A stretch of 64,000 nt of DNA from Clostridiaceae bacterium AM27-36LB. Its GTDB lineage: Bacteria > Bacillota > Clostridia > Lachnospirales > Lachnospiraceae. Below the pieces are notes generated by a model. The model worked only from the letters and a program-made list of their open reading frames with translations, did no database searches and was not told the DNA's origin. The stretch's first letter is position 1. Each line of letters starts with the position of its first letter. The position numbers and the translations under genes are program-made. The DNA lies in assembly GCA_003480725.1 (NCBI GenBank), contig QUJQ01000001.1, positions 434,001-498,000 on the forward strand, read 5' to 3'. Positions 1-9,400 of the stretch are shown piece by piece.

Positions 1-1
1 A

Positions 2-3000
2 GGGGTATTCGCTTTATTTGATATTGGACTTCAAGGTGTCAAAGCGCTTGTTGGTGGATTTGCAGATCTGATTGGTTATGTGGCTCCGGCCGGAGATGGA
101 ATTCTCGGGTTTACGGCCAGCATTGGAGATTTCATTGTTAGTATCGATGAAGCTATTAAATCGTCCGATGCCTTTAACAAAGCTATCGAAGGAATCGGGA
201 ATTTCCTGAAACCAATTGCGGATGGAATAAAGACTTTTGTAAAAACAGTTGCCGATGCGTTCAGCGAGTTTGCGAATGTTGATACCAGTGGTCTCGATAA
301 TTTTGCGGATAAGGTACAGACTCGGTTTGAACCGTTTGTAAAATTAGGCGAACTGGTAAAGAAGGCATTTGAAGGAATTATTGGGATTGTCGAGAAGGCA
401 GCGCCTGTTTTATTGAAGCTGGGTTCCATTGTCGCAAATGCGTTTGGAAACCTTGGGGAAGCAATTCTCACAGCATTTGATACCGCAAGTTTTGACCCAA
501 TTTTGGATTTAATCAATACCGGATTGTTTTCTGCAATTCTAATCGGGGTGAAAAAGTTTATTGACTCTCTATCGGAAATCACCGAAAACGGCGGCGGAAT
601 TCTTGGTTCATTCAAAGATATTTTGGATGGAGTTAAGGGGAGTCTTGAAGCATGGCAGTCAAGTCTGAAAGCTGGCACTCTTCTGAAGATTGCCGGAGCT
701 ATGGCAATCCTGACCGCAGCGATTGTGGCGTTATCCCTGGTTGATTCCGAAAAGCTGAATGCGTCCTTGGGAGCTTTGAGTGTTCTGTTCGTCGAACTGC
801 TTGGTTCAATGGTCATCTTTGAAAAGATAATGAACGGAGCGGCAATCAAAGGAATGGGACAGTTGACCATTGCGATGATTGGGATGTCTACCGCTGTTCT
901 TATTCTTGCAGGCGCAGTTCAGAAATTATCCGGTTTGGATTGGGATGAGCTTCTGAAAGGATTGGTTGGCGTTGCCGGGTTATCCGCTATTCTGGTAGCA
1001 TCTGCGACAGCTCTTTCCAAAACATCGAAGGGGTTGATAAAAGGTTCTGCTGGTTTAGTAGTATTTGCAGCAGCGATTCGAGTGCTTGTAGGAGCAGTTG
1101 AAGATTTGGGAGCGTTGGATGTAGGCTCTTTGGCGAAAGGTCTGATTGGAGTCGGCGTTCTTTGCACCGAACTGGCGTTGTTCCTGAAAGCTACGGATTT
1201 GGATGGGATGGGTGTTCTGAAAGGAACTGGTTTGGTTCTTCTTGCGGCGTCCATCAATATTCTGGCGAATGCGGTTGGAGCATTTGGTGCTTTGGATATT
1301 TCCACTCTTTTGAAGGGATTATCTGCGGTTGCGGTGGTTCTTACCGAACTGGCGGTATTCACCAAAGTGACAGCCAATGCGAAGCATGTGATTTCTACCG
1401 CTACAGCAATGACAATTCTTGGGGCGGCTATGCTCGTGTTTGGGGAAGCAGTGGAAAAGATGGGGAACTTGACATGGGGGGAGATTGGACGAGGTCTTAC
1501 CACAATGGCTGGTTCTATGGCTGCTGTAACGGTTGCGATGAATCTACTTCCAAAAGGAATGATGTCGAAAGCGACTGGAATGGTGGAGGTCGGTGCAGCA
1601 TTACTCATTATTGGCGAAGCAGTTCGAAATATGGGCGGAATGTCTTGGGATGAAATTGCCAGAGGACTGGTAACCCTTGCAGGTTCCATGACCATTCTTG
1701 TTGTGGCACTCAACGCAATGAAAACTGCACTTCCGGGTGCGGCAGCGGTTCTTACCGTGTCCTCTGCATTGGCGATATTTACCCCGGTTCTCAAGTCATT
1801 GGGGAATATGTCTTGGGAGAGCATCGCCAAAGGGTTGGTGGCACTGGCCGGCTCTTTCACCGTTCTCGGTGTTGCAGGAGTGGCATTAGGACCATTGACT
1901 CCGGCTATTTTAGGACTTTCAGCCGCTATTGCCGTATTGGGAGTAGGATGTCTGGCCGCAGGTGCTGGTATTCTCGCATTTTCCACTGGACTTTCTGCTC
2001 TGGCAGTATCCGGAGCAGCGGGAGCGGCATCCCTTGTAGTGGCGGTATCCAGTATTCTCAGTCTGATTCCATTGCTGTTTGAAGCGATAGGCGAAGGAAT
2101 CCTTTCTCTCGCAGGAGTAATTGCAAATGGGGGACCGGCTATTGCCGAGGCATTTACAGTATTGGTACTTGCAGCAGTTGAGGCTTTGGTTACGGCTGTT
2201 CCAGCAGTCGTGGACGGACTATTTGTCTTGGTTGACAGTGTGCTTTCGGCTCTGGTTGAGCATACGCCGATCATCGTAGAGCAGTTATTCGATATTCTGA
2301 TCGGAATTATCCAGGCTATCACGACAAAATTGCCAGAACTGATTGTAGCCGGTGTGGAGCTGCTGATGGCTTTCTTTGATGGCGTAATCGATGCTTTGAG
2401 TGGTATTGACGTAAATGTACTCATCAAAGGAATCGCTGGAATTGGTTTGCTTTCAGCAATCATGCTTGCTCTTAGTGCAGTGGCATCGTTGGTACCAGGA
2501 GCCATGCTTGGCGTTCTCGGGATGGGAGCAGTCATTGCAGAGTTGGCATTGGTTCTGGCGGCTGTCGGTGCCTTGGCTCAGATTCCGGGATTGGAATGGC
2601 TTATCGGTGAGGGCGGAAATCTATTGCAGGGAATTGGTACGGCTATCGGTCAATTTGTTGGCGGAATTGTCGGCGGTTTCATGTCTGGAGTTTCAAGTCA
2701 ATTCCCTCAAATTGGTTCAGATCTTTCTGCGTTTATGACGAATGTGCAGCCATTTATCGAAGGTGCTACACAGCTTAATCCTTCTATGCTGGATGGCGTA
2801 AAAGCATTGGCAGAAACAATTCTTATTCTGACCGCTGCCGATATTTTGAACGGATTGACTTCCTGGATTACAGGAGGATCTTCTCTGAGCGACTTTGCTA
2901 CTCAACTCGTTCCATTTGGTGAAGCGATGCGAGATTTCTCTATTGCCATTGCTGGTATGGACGGGGAATTGGTGGCAAATGCGGCTACGGCGGGAAGGAC

Positions 3001-5176
3001 ACTTGCGGAGATGGTGGCAACCCTTCCGAATTCCGGAGGAGTCATCGGCTTCTTTACGGGTGAGAACGATATGAGTGCTTTCGGCGCCCAGCTTATTCCA
3101 TTTGGCGAAGCAATGATGGGGTTTGCAAATGCCGTAAGAGGACTAGATGCAGATACCGTAACGAATGCTGCTACCGCAGGAAAGGCTATGGCTGAAATGG
3201 CAACCACAATTCCGAATTCTGGAGGCGTGGTAGGTTTCTTTGCTGGCGAAAATGATATGGATGCGTTTGGCGAGCAGCTTGTACCGTTCGGCGAGGCGAT
3301 GATGCTGTTCTCTCAGGCGGTAAGAGGTTTGGATGCGAATGTAATCGTGGAATCTGCTACTGCGGGAAAGGCTTTAATCGAATTGGCAAATACTGTTCCC
3401 AACAGTGGCGGTGTCGTGGGCTTCTTTACCGGAGAGAACGACATGGACACGTTCGGGGAGAAGTTGGTGCCATTTGGCAGAGCGATGAAATCCTACTCTG
3501 ATGCGATTGCGGGCATTGATGTGGAGGCCGTTACGAACTCCGCAACGGCTGGCAAAGCAGTGGTTGAGTTGGCGAATACGTTACCGAATACAGGTGGATT
3601 GGTGAGTTGGTTTACCGGAGACAATGATATTGCTGCTTTTGGCACAAGTTTGGTCTCCTTTGGTAAGAGCTTCGCACAATATTCCGACTATATGAAAGAT
3701 GTGGATGCGAACATCGTTACCACTACAACTAATGCTGCTACATCCATTGTTGAGCTTCAGAAAAGTCTTCCAAAAGAAGGCGGATGGTTCTCCGATGATA
3801 TGACACTTTCCAGCTTCGGTAGCGATATGGCTTCGTTCGGTTCTCATTTCAGTAATTATTACAACAGCATCAGTGGTATTGATACGACGTTGTTGTCCGG
3901 AGTGATTACCCAGACAAACCGGCTTGTCAGTATGGCAAATGGGATGGTTGGTCTGGATACAAGCGGTATGACTTCCTTCAGCTCTGCGTTGACAACGCTT
4001 GGCGAAACCGGTGTAACCGGATTTATCAATGCATTCAATAATGCAGAATCGAAAGTAACAGCCGCAGCTTCAAGTATGTTGTCATCCTTCATCAATGGCG
4101 CAAATGCGAAGAAATCCGAACTGACAACGACATTCACTACGCTGGTTCAGGCTGTGCTGACGGCAATCAATGGGAAACAGGGAGAGTTCCAAACCAGTGG
4201 CTCTACACTTATGGTTAAGTTTATCGCCGGTGTACGGTCTCAGGATAGTTCTTCCAGAACAACCTTTACCAATATCGTTAGCGGTTGTTTGACTGCAATA
4301 CGAAATAAGTACGGGGAATTTACGTCAACTGGAACCCAGACGATGGTGAAGCTTATTGCCGGCGTCAGATCGCAGGACAGTAGTGCGAGGCTGGCGTTTA
4401 CAAACATTATCAGCGCTTGTCTTACGGTGATTAAAAATAAATATGCGGAGTTTACCTCGACTGGTAGAGAGTGCATGGTTAAGTTTATCGCCGGTGTGAG
4501 AAGCAAAGATAGTGAACTCCGAACAGCTTTTACAACTACGCTGAGTGGCTCTGTAACTGCCATCAAAGACTATTATAGTCAGTTCAAATCTGCCGGTTCA
4601 TACTTGGTCGATGGTTTCTGTGATGGTATCAGCGAAAATACCTGGAAAGCAGAAGCAAAAGCAAGAGCTATGGCAGCCGCAGCCGCTGAAGCAGCGGAAG
4701 ACGAATTGGACGAGCATTCTCCTTCTAAACGCTTTTATGGAATCGGTAACTTTGCAGGAGTCGGCTTCATAAATGCGTTGATTGACAATGTTTCCAAGGC
4801 TGGAAAGGCTGGACGGGAAATTGCCAGATCTTCTATCGATGGACTGAATGACATCATTTCCAAGATTGCAGACTATGTAGATGCAGACATGGATGTTCAG
4901 CCCACCATTCGACCGGTTCTTGACCTATCCGCTGTAGAAGCAGGGACCGGAAGGCTGAATACTTTGTTTAGCAGAAATCAGGCATTATCTGTCAGCACTG
5001 GGATGAATGATCGTGTTTCTGAAATGGAAGTTCAAAATGGAGAAAGTTCTCCTACGGGAAATACCTATCAATTCACGCAAAATAATTATTCGCCTAAAGC
5101 TCTGTCGAGAATTGATATTTATCGGCAGACAAAGAATCAATTTTCGGCGATGAAAGGGCTGGTGGGTAACACATGA
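2..5176 (+). CDS. Phage tail tape measure protein (5' end outside window)
   Basis: The frame is open from the first bases and ends at TGA 5174-5176, giving about 1,724 visible residues; the true start lies upstream. Tape measure proteins set the tail length of siphoviruses and help eject DNA. The sequence fits: very long, rich in Ala, Gly, Val and Leu, with long hydrophobic helical stretches through the first half, then repeats of 62 and 44 residues. It lies directly before the distal tail gene and overlaps it by 4 bp (ATGA), which is standard tail-module order. The GTG at 80 is only an internal codon. No peptidase or lysozyme motif was recognised in the visible part. Confidence 0.9.
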   Translation, partial: GVFALFDIGLQGVKALVGGFADLIGYVAPAGDGILGFTASIGDFIVSIDEAIKSSDAFNKAIEGIGNFLKPIADGIKTFVKTVADAFSEFANVDTSGLDNFADKVQTRFEPFVKLGELVKKAFEGIIGIVEKAAPVLLKLGSIVANAFGNLGEAILTAFDTASFDPILDLINTGLFSAILIGVKKFIDSLSEITENGGGILGSFKDILDGVKGSLEAWQSSLKAGTLLKIAGAMAILTAAIVALSLVDSEKLNASLGALSVLFVELLGSMVIFEKIMNGAAIKGMGQLTIAMIGMSTAVLILAGAVQKLSGLDWDELLKGLVGVAGLSAILVASATALSKTSKGLIKGSAGLVVFAAAIRVLVGAVEDLGALDVGSLAKGLIGVGVLCTELALFLKATDLDGMGVLKGTGLVLLAASINILANAVGAFGALDISTLLKGLSAVAVVLTELAVFTKVTANAKHVISTATAMTILGAAMLVFGEAVEKMGNLTWGEIGRGLTTMAGSMAAVTVAMNLLPKGMMSKATGMVEVGAALLIIGEAVRNMGGMSWDEIARGLVTLAGSMTILVVALNAMKTALPGAAAVLTVSSALAIFTPVLKSLGNMSWESIAKGLVALAGSFTVLGVAGVALGPLTPAILGLSAAIAVLGVGCLAAGAGILAFSTGLSALAVSGAAGAASLVVAVSSILSLIPLLFEAIGEGILSLAGVIANGGPAIAEAFTVLVLAAVEALVTAVPAVVDGLFVLVDSVLSALVEHTPIIVEQLFDILIGIIQAITTKLPELIVAGVELLMAFFDGVIDALSGIDVNVLIKGIAGIGLLSAIMLALSAVASLVPGAMLGVLGMGAVIAELALVLAAVGALAQIPGLEWLIGEGGNLLQGIGTAIGQFVGGIVGGFMSGVSSQFPQIGSDLSAFMTNVQPFIEGATQLNPSMLDGVKALAETILILTAADILNGLTSWITGGSSLSDFATQLVPFGEAMRDFSIAIAGMDGELVANAATAGRTLAEMVATLPNSGGVIGFFTGENDMSAFGAQLIPFGEAMMGFANAVRGLDADTVTNAATAGKAMAEMATTIPNSGGVVGFFAGENDMDAFGEQLVPFGEAMMLFSQAVRGLDANVIVESATAGKALIELANTVPNSGGVVGFFTGENDMDTFGEKLVPFGRAMKSYSDAIAGIDVEAVTNSATAGKAVVELANTLPNTGGLVSWFTGDNDIAAFGTSLVSFGKSFAQYSDYMKDVDANIVTTTTNAATSIVELQKSLPKEGGWFSDDMTLSSFGSDMASFGSHFSNYYNSISGIDTTLLSGVITQTNRLVSMANGMVGLDTSGMTSFSSALTTLGETGVTGFINAFNNAESKVTAAASSMLSSFINGANAKKSELTTTFTTLVQAVLTAINGKQGEFQTSGSTLMVKFIAGVRSQDSSSRTTFTNIVSGCLTAIRNKYGEFTSTGTQTMVKLIAGVRSQDSSARLAFTNIISACLTVIKNKYAEFTSTGRECMVKFIAGVRSKDSELRTAFTTTLSGSVTAIKDYYSQFKSAGSYLVDGFCDGISENTWKAEAKARAMAAAAAEAAEDELDEHSPSKRFYGIGNFAGVGFINALIDNVSKAGKAGREIARSSIDGLNDIISKIADYVDADMDVQPTIRPVLDLSAVEAGTGRLNTLFSRNQALSVSTGMNDRVSEMEVQNGESSPTGNTYQFTQNNYSPKALSRIDIYRQTKNQFSAMKGLVGNT
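2894..3890 (+). repeat. 62-residue internal repeats in the tape measure gene
   Basis: About five to six tandem copies of a roughly 62-residue unit. Each has a PFGEAM-like block, then an A-T-A-G-K/R block, then P-N-S-G-G-V followed by F-F-T-G-E-N-D. Later copies degrade (S-F-G-K-S, K-E-G-G-W-F). Repeats of this kind let tape measure proteins change length in whole units. Confidence 0.8.
4175..4630 (+). repeat. 44-residue internal repeats in the tape measure gene
   Basis: Three clear copies and one partial copy of a 44-residue unit, each carrying G-E-F, M-V-K-F/L-I-A-G-V-R-S and a T-x-F-T-N-I segment. The copies are also similar at nucleotide level, which suggests duplication by recombination. 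Confidence 0.8.
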
Positions 5177-6087
5177 TTAGAGCAGTAACTGTAACTAATT
5201 ACTTGGGCGAATCAAAAAGATTTGAATTAGCGTTCCCGGAGGAATCCGGGTTCGCTGTTCAATCTATCAGCGGATTGGGACCGAGCAAGGCAGATATTAA
5301 CACGACCGAAATCTCTACGAATGACGGATCGCTGTATAACTCGGCAAGAGTAAATTCCAGAAATATCGTTATGTCTCTGAAACTGATGTTTAATCCTCAG
5401 ATTGAAGACACAAGACATGACTCCTACAAATACTTTCCGATAAAGAAGAAAGTAACACTTCTCATAGAGACTGATAATCGTATTTGTGAGACTTATGGTT
5501 ATGTGGAATCAAATGAACCAGATATTTTCAGCAGCGATGAGACGACGCAGATTTCAATCGTGTGTCCTGATCCTTATTTTTATTCTGCTGGTCCGGATGG
5601 AACTAATACCACTATCTTCTATGGAGTGGAACCTCTGTTTGAGTTCGCTTTTTCGAATGAATCTTTAACCGAGTCCTTGATTGAATTTGGCGAGATTAAG
5701 AATGAAACCGAGCAGACGGTATATTACTCCGGTGATGCCGAGATCGGGGTTGTGATTACCATCCATGCCATTGGAAATGTGAGAAACATCACGATTTACA
5801 ATACCGGGACGAGAGAGGTAATGCGTATTGATACTGATAAATTAAAGCAGCTAACTGGTTCTGGAATGGTTGCTGGCGATGAAATCATTATCTCAACAAT
5901 CAAAGGGGATAAATCAATCACGCTTCTTCGAAACGGTATCTACACTAATATTTTAAACTGCCTTGACAAAGATTCCGATTGGTTTCAGCTATCAAAAGGC
6001 GATAATATTTTCGCTTATGTGGTTGAAGAAGGAACAACCAACGTGCAGTTTAAGATTGAAAACAGAACGGCGTTTGAGGGGGCATAG
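5173..6087 (+). CDS. Phage distal tail (Dit) family protein
   Basis: The 304-residue product matches the siphovirus tail-component family in length and in its position straight after the tape measure gene. Dit proteins form the hub joining the tail tube to the baseplate or fibre. The N-terminal half has the typical beta-rich pattern with a region around Y-F-P-I-K-K-K and C-P-D-P-Y-F-Y-S, where the family moves from the tail-tube-like domain to the galectin-like domain. ATG 5173 overlaps the tape measure stop (ATGA), implying translational coupling. Two bases separate it from the next gene. The family call rests on pattern recognition and synteny. Confidence 0.8.
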   Translation: MIRAVTVTNYLGESKRFELAFPEESGFAVQSISGLGPSKADINTTEISTNDGSLYNSARVNSRNIVMSLKLMFNPQIEDTRHDSYKYFPIKKKVTLLIETDNRICETYGYVESNEPDIFSSDETTQISIVCPDPYFYSAGPDGTNTTIFYGVEPLFEFAFSNESLTESLIEFGEIKNETEQTVYYSGDAEIGVVITIHAIGNVRNITIYNTGTREVMRIDTDKLKQLTGSGMVAGDEIIISTIKGDKSITLLRNGIYTNILNCLDKDSDWFQLSKGDNIFAYVVEEGTTNVQFKIENRTAFEGA

Positions 6088-6089
6088 TT

Positions 6090-7160
6090 ATGGAATTGAT
6101 TGTTCTGGATACTTCTCTGAAAATGCTTTCTGTGCTTGATACCTTTGAGTCATTGATATGGACGGAGCGGTTTTCCGCCTATGGAGATTTTGAGGTATAT
6201 ACAAGCATCAACGATTCTGTTCTTGAAATCCTGAAAGATGACTACTATCTCTGGCTGAAAGAATCTGACCAGACTATGATTGTCGAGGATAGAAAGATCG
6301 AGTCTGATGCTGAAAACGGAAACCACTTCACGGTCACTGGAAGGTCATTGGAATCCATTCTGGAACGCCGCATCATTTGGAAGCAAACGATTCTGAGCGG
6401 AAACTTTCAAAATGGAATCAAAAAGCTGCTGGATGAGAACATCATCAATCCTTCTGATGCTTCCCGAAAGGTGGAAGGACTGATATTCGAGGCTTCTACA
6501 GACCCAGCGATTACTGGACTGACGGTAGACGCGCAGTTTACCGGAGACAATCTGTATGATGCTATAAAAAAGCTATGCGATTCTAAGAATATTGGTTTCC
6601 GAATCAAACTATCTGATGATAACAAATTCGTCTTTAAACTCTACGCCGGCACAGACCGTTCCTACGATCAGTTTACTAATCCCTATGTCATTTTCTCTCC
6701 TAAATTTGAGAATGTGATCAATACCAATTATCTGGAATCAAAGAAAACTTTGAAAACAGTCACTTTGGTTGCCGGAGAGGGAGAGGGGGCTGATCGGAGA
6801 ACTACGACCGTGGCTTGCTCGTCCGGAGCTGGAACAGGTTTGAAGCGACGGGAACTTTACACAGATGCCAGAGATGTTTCTTCGACCGTAGATAACGAAA
6901 CTCTGACAGATGCTGAGTATAAAGCGCAGCTTTCCCAAAGAGGTTTGGAGAACTTGGCAGAGAATGTTTTAACTAAATCTTTCGAAGGAAAGGTTGAAAC
7001 AACGAGGATGTACCGATATGGAGAGGATTTCTTCTTAGGAGATATGGTACAGATTGTGAATGAATACGGAATTGAGGGGAAAGCTCGGGTAACGGAATTC
7101 ATTCGCTCTCAAAGCAAAGAAGGACTCGACTCGTATCCGACATTCGTTACCGTAGAATAG
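6090..7160 (+). CDS. Siphovirus Gp37-like tail protein
   Basis: The 356-residue product resembles the Gp37-like family (ReqiPepy6 Gp37), found just after Dit in many Firmicute siphophages. Typical features are the opening L-D-T-S-L, the W-T-E-R-F-S-A-Y-G-D-F-E block near residue 27, G-R-S-L-E-S-I-L-E-R-R near 80, and a C-terminal F-F-L-G-D-M-V-Q segment. The family is thought to be the tail-tip hub or tail-associated structural protein replacing the larger Tal protein. No peptidase motif is seen. It starts 2 bp after the Dit stop and belongs to the same operon. Confidence 0.8.
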   Translation: MELIVLDTSLKMLSVLDTFESLIWTERFSAYGDFEVYTSINDSVLEILKDDYYLWLKESDQTMIVEDRKIESDAENGNHFTVTGRSLESILERRIIWKQTILSGNFQNGIKKLLDENIINPSDASRKVEGLIFEASTDPAITGLTVDAQFTGDNLYDAIKKLCDSKNIGFRIKLSDDNKFVFKLYAGTDRSYDQFTNPYVIFSPKFENVINTNYLESKKTLKTVTLVAGEGEGADRRTTTVACSSGAGTGLKRRELYTDARDVSSTVDNETLTDAEYKAQLSQRGLENLAENVLTKSFEGKVETTRMYRYGEDFFLGDMVQIVNEYGIEGKARVTEFIRSQSKEGLDSYPTFVTVE

Positions 7161-7180
7161 CAGGAAAGGGGTGAAGAAAA

Positions 7181-8311
7181 ATGAGTGTCACTTATGGGTT
7201 CTATAACTCAAAGAATAAAGATCGGAGATACGATGCCATTCAAATGTCAAGCATTTTTGACGGGATCATACGTGACGGCATTTTGCAGCATGTTGGGACT
7301 GCTATGATGGTGAAAGAGTCTACTGGCATGATGGTGAATGTCGGAATTGGTCGAGCTTGGTTTAATCATACATGGACGTTGAATGACGCCTTGCTTCCTT
7401 TGACTGTACCACAATCGGAAGTTATTCTAAATCGGATTGATGTGGTTGTTTTGGAAGTAGATGCTCGTGAATCTGTTCGTGCAAATGCGATTAAAATCAT
7501 CAAAGGTACGCCAGCTACTAATCCAGCGAAACCAACAATGATTAGCACGACCGACCGTTGGCAGTATCCATTGGCCTATATTCGGGTAAATTCTGGCGTT
7601 ACATCCATCCGTCAGGCGAATATCACCAATGCTGTTGGTACATCGGAGTGTCCGTTCGTAACAGCTCCACTGGAGAAAATGTCCATTGACGCCTTGGTTG
7701 CTCAGTGGAAAGACCAGTGGGATGCATTTTATGAAAAAGAGACATCTGATATGGAAGCGACAAATGCTTTCTGGAAAGACCAGTGGTCAAAATGGTTCAG
7801 CACCCAGACGGAAGAAATCCAGAAATCTTATCTGGCATGGGAAAAACAATGGAACGACTGGTATGCTGCTCAAACGGCAGATATGCAGGAAACAAGTGCT
7901 TACTGGAAACAGTTATGGGCGACCTGGTTTAACGAGTACACAAACAATAATACATCTGAAATGGCTGCATGGAGAGAAAATGCTCAGGCATTGTTTGATG
8001 AGTGGTTCCAGCAGTTGAAGGATACTCTTTCGAAGGATGTAGAAGCAAATCTGGCAAACCAGATATTAGAGTTACAAAAAAGGACATCGATTCTTGAAGA
8101 AATTGTAGAGGGGATTCGGACGGAATTCACCGTATACAACAATCTTTATGACAATGGATACGAGAATTACGATAATCTTCTCGATTCATCAGAAGGAACT
8201 ATCATTGATAGTAACGTGGACCCGATTGTGGCGCGTGCATATTCCAGCTCCTTAATTCTGGATAGCAACGGACAGCCAATTGATGGCCGCGTTATTTTTT
8301 GTATTAGGTAA
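7181..8311 (+). CDS. Phage baseplate/fibre protein with Trp-rich 22-residue repeats
   Basis: A 376-residue structural protein between the tail hub and the DGR target gene. Residues 1-165 look like a baseplate or fibre attachment domain (opening S-V-T-Y-G-F-Y-N-S; then I-L-N-R-I-D-V-V-V-L-E-V-D), a segment common at the N-terminus of Firmicute phage tail-tip proteins. Residues 176-285 hold five copies of a 22-residue W-K-x-Q-W-x-x-W unit, followed by a short coiled coil and a beta-rich C-terminus. The strong RBS (GAAAGGGGTG) precedes ATG 7181. A structural spacer or receptor-binding subunit is likely, possibly the partner displaying the variable protein next to it; that is inference. Confidence 0.7.
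   Translation: MSVTYGFYNSKNKDRRYDAIQMSSIFDGIIRDGILQHVGTAMMVKESTGMMVNVGIGRAWFNHTWTLNDALLPLTVPQSEVILNRIDVVVLEVDARESVRANAIKIIKGTPATNPAKPTMISTTDRWQYPLAYIRVNSGVTSIRQANITNAVGTSECPFVTAPLEKMSIDALVAQWKDQWDAFYEKETSDMEATNAFWKDQWSKWFSTQTEEIQKSYLAWEKQWNDWYAAQTADMQETSAYWKQLWATWFNEYTNNNTSEMAAWRENAQALFDEWFQQLKDTLSKDVEANLANQILELQKRTSILEEIVEGIRTEFTVYNNLYDNGYENYDNLLDSSEGTIIDSNVDPIVARAYSSSLILDSNGQPIDGRVIFCIR
7706..8035 (+). repeat. Five 22-residue Trp repeats (hendecad-like)
   Basis: Trp176, 198, 220, 242 and 264 of the fibre protein are exactly 22 residues apart. Each of the first four starts a unit W-K/E-x-Q/L-W, and three have a further Trp at +7. A period of 22 equals two hendecads, the spacing expected of a right-handed helical bundle. 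Confidence 0.8.
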
Positions 8312-8328
8312 AAGGAGGACATATCGAG

Positions 8329-9300
8329 ATGAAAATTACGGATTATCAGAAGGTCCAGACACTAGATGAAAGCAACATCGTCTTGATTGATGGTAACAAT
8401 GGAACCAAAACAATTATGGTGACTGATTTTATTAAATCCTTGATTGGGCTTACCAGTTCTCAGGATTTCATTTCCGGCGTCAATCTGTCGGAACTTACGC
8501 AAATCAATACGTTGTCTGCGGATGATAAGTTATTGATTGGCACCGCAGCAGGGAACAAAGCGATTGGTGCGGACGATGCACTCTTTGCAATTCTGGACGC
8601 TTTTGTTCCGAAGGAGCAGCGCCGCATGATTTACAGAGGAAAAAATCTGGGGAGCGTTATTACAGACGACCAGAAGGCAAATATCAAGAACGGAACCTTC
8701 AAAGGATTTTTCCTTGGAGATTACTGGTCTATCGGCAGCTATACATGGAGAATCGTAGATTTTGATTACTGGTATAATTGCGGCGATACGGCTTTCACCA
8801 CGCCCCATCTGGTTATCATGCCGGATAAACCTCTTTACAACGCACAGATGAATGAGACGAACATCACAACCGGCGGCTATGTTGGTTCTAAAATGTACAC
8901 CAAGAATCTGGCGCAGGCGAAAACGTTGGCGGCGAGTGCCTTTGGTGACTTGATTCTCACCCACCGTGAATATCTGACAAACGCCGTTTCGAATGGATAT
9001 CCTTCGGCTGGTGCTTGGTTTGATTCTACGCTGGAACTTCCGAATGAAATTATGATGTACGGAAGCCTTGTCTTTACTCCGGCAGGAGATGGTACGGTCG
9101 TTGTGAACCGTTATACGATCGGAAAGACGCAGCTTGCTTTGTTTACGGTGGTTCCGAAGATGATCTCAAATCGTGCAACGTTCTGGCTCAGAGATATCGT
9201 TTCTTCGGCTTATTTCGCTAATGTGGGCGACGGTGGCCATGCGGGCTACGACGGCGCTTCGAACTCTGATGGGGTTCGTCCGGTCTTCGCTATTGGTTAG
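8329..9300 (+). CDS. DGR target: phage tail protein with variable C-type-lectin-like C-terminus
   Basis: A 323-residue protein whose last 29 residues are encoded by the DGR variable repeat. The N-terminal ~100 residues look like a tail-attachment domain (opening M-K-I-T-D-Y-Q-K-V). The rest has the features of formylglycine-type C-type lectins used as DGR targets: a W-R-I-V-D-F core near residue 140, W-L-R-D-I near 286, and the end S-D-G-V-R-P-V-F-A-I-G. Against the template, residues 295, 300-302, 304-306, 308, 309 and 314 have changed, mostly from Asn to Gly, Asp, Tyr or His. It is probably a receptor-binding protein diversified to switch host ligands. RBS AAAGGAGG precedes ATG 8329. The lectin fold is inferred from family knowledge. 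Confidence 0.9.
   Translation: MKITDYQKVQTLDESNIVLIDGNNGTKTIMVTDFIKSLIGLTSSQDFISGVNLSELTQINTLSADDKLLIGTAAGNKAIGADDALFAILDAFVPKEQRRMIYRGKNLGSVITDDQKANIKNGTFKGFFLGDYWSIGSYTWRIVDFDYWYNCGDTAFTTPHLVIMPDKPLYNAQMNETNITTGGYVGSKMYTKNLAQAKTLAASAFGDLILTHREYLTNAVSNGYPSAGAWFDSTLELPNEIMMYGSLVFTPAGDGTVVVNRYTIGKTQLALFTVVPKMISNRATFWLRDIVSSAYFANVGDGGHAGYDGASNSDGVRPVFAIG
9197..9283 (+). repeat. DGR variable repeat (VR)
   Basis: Aligns without gaps to 10366-10452 (offset 1,169). Of 87 positions, 72 match and 15 differ; every difference sits opposite an A in the template (13 A to G, one A to T, one A to C). None of the 62 non-A template positions has changed. Homology stops about 17 bp before the end of the target gene. 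Confidence 0.97.
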
Positions 9301-9310
9301 TCTGAATCCA

Positions 9311-9325
9311 GGGGCCCTGTGCCCC
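9311..9325 (+). other. GC hairpin just downstream of VR (possible homing-site cruciform)
   Basis: GGGGC (9311-9315), loop CCTGT, GCCCC (9321-9325), lying 11 bp after the target gene stop. In the Bordetella phage DGR a short hairpin or cruciform just 3' of VR is needed for efficient retrohoming. Position and shape fit, but the role here is inferred. Confidence 0.55.
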
Positions 9326-9400
9326 CACGAAAACCGTACACAGGTGACAACAATCTGTGCTATAAAAAAAGAAAAATCTAAATGAAAGGTGTGAATCAAA

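Noticed and set aside
919..2535. Long open frame (538 codons) on the minus strand inside the tape measure gene
   Set aside because: It is the mirror of an Ala/Gly-rich coding frame, has no RBS or family resemblance, and lies wholly inside a well-supported gene.
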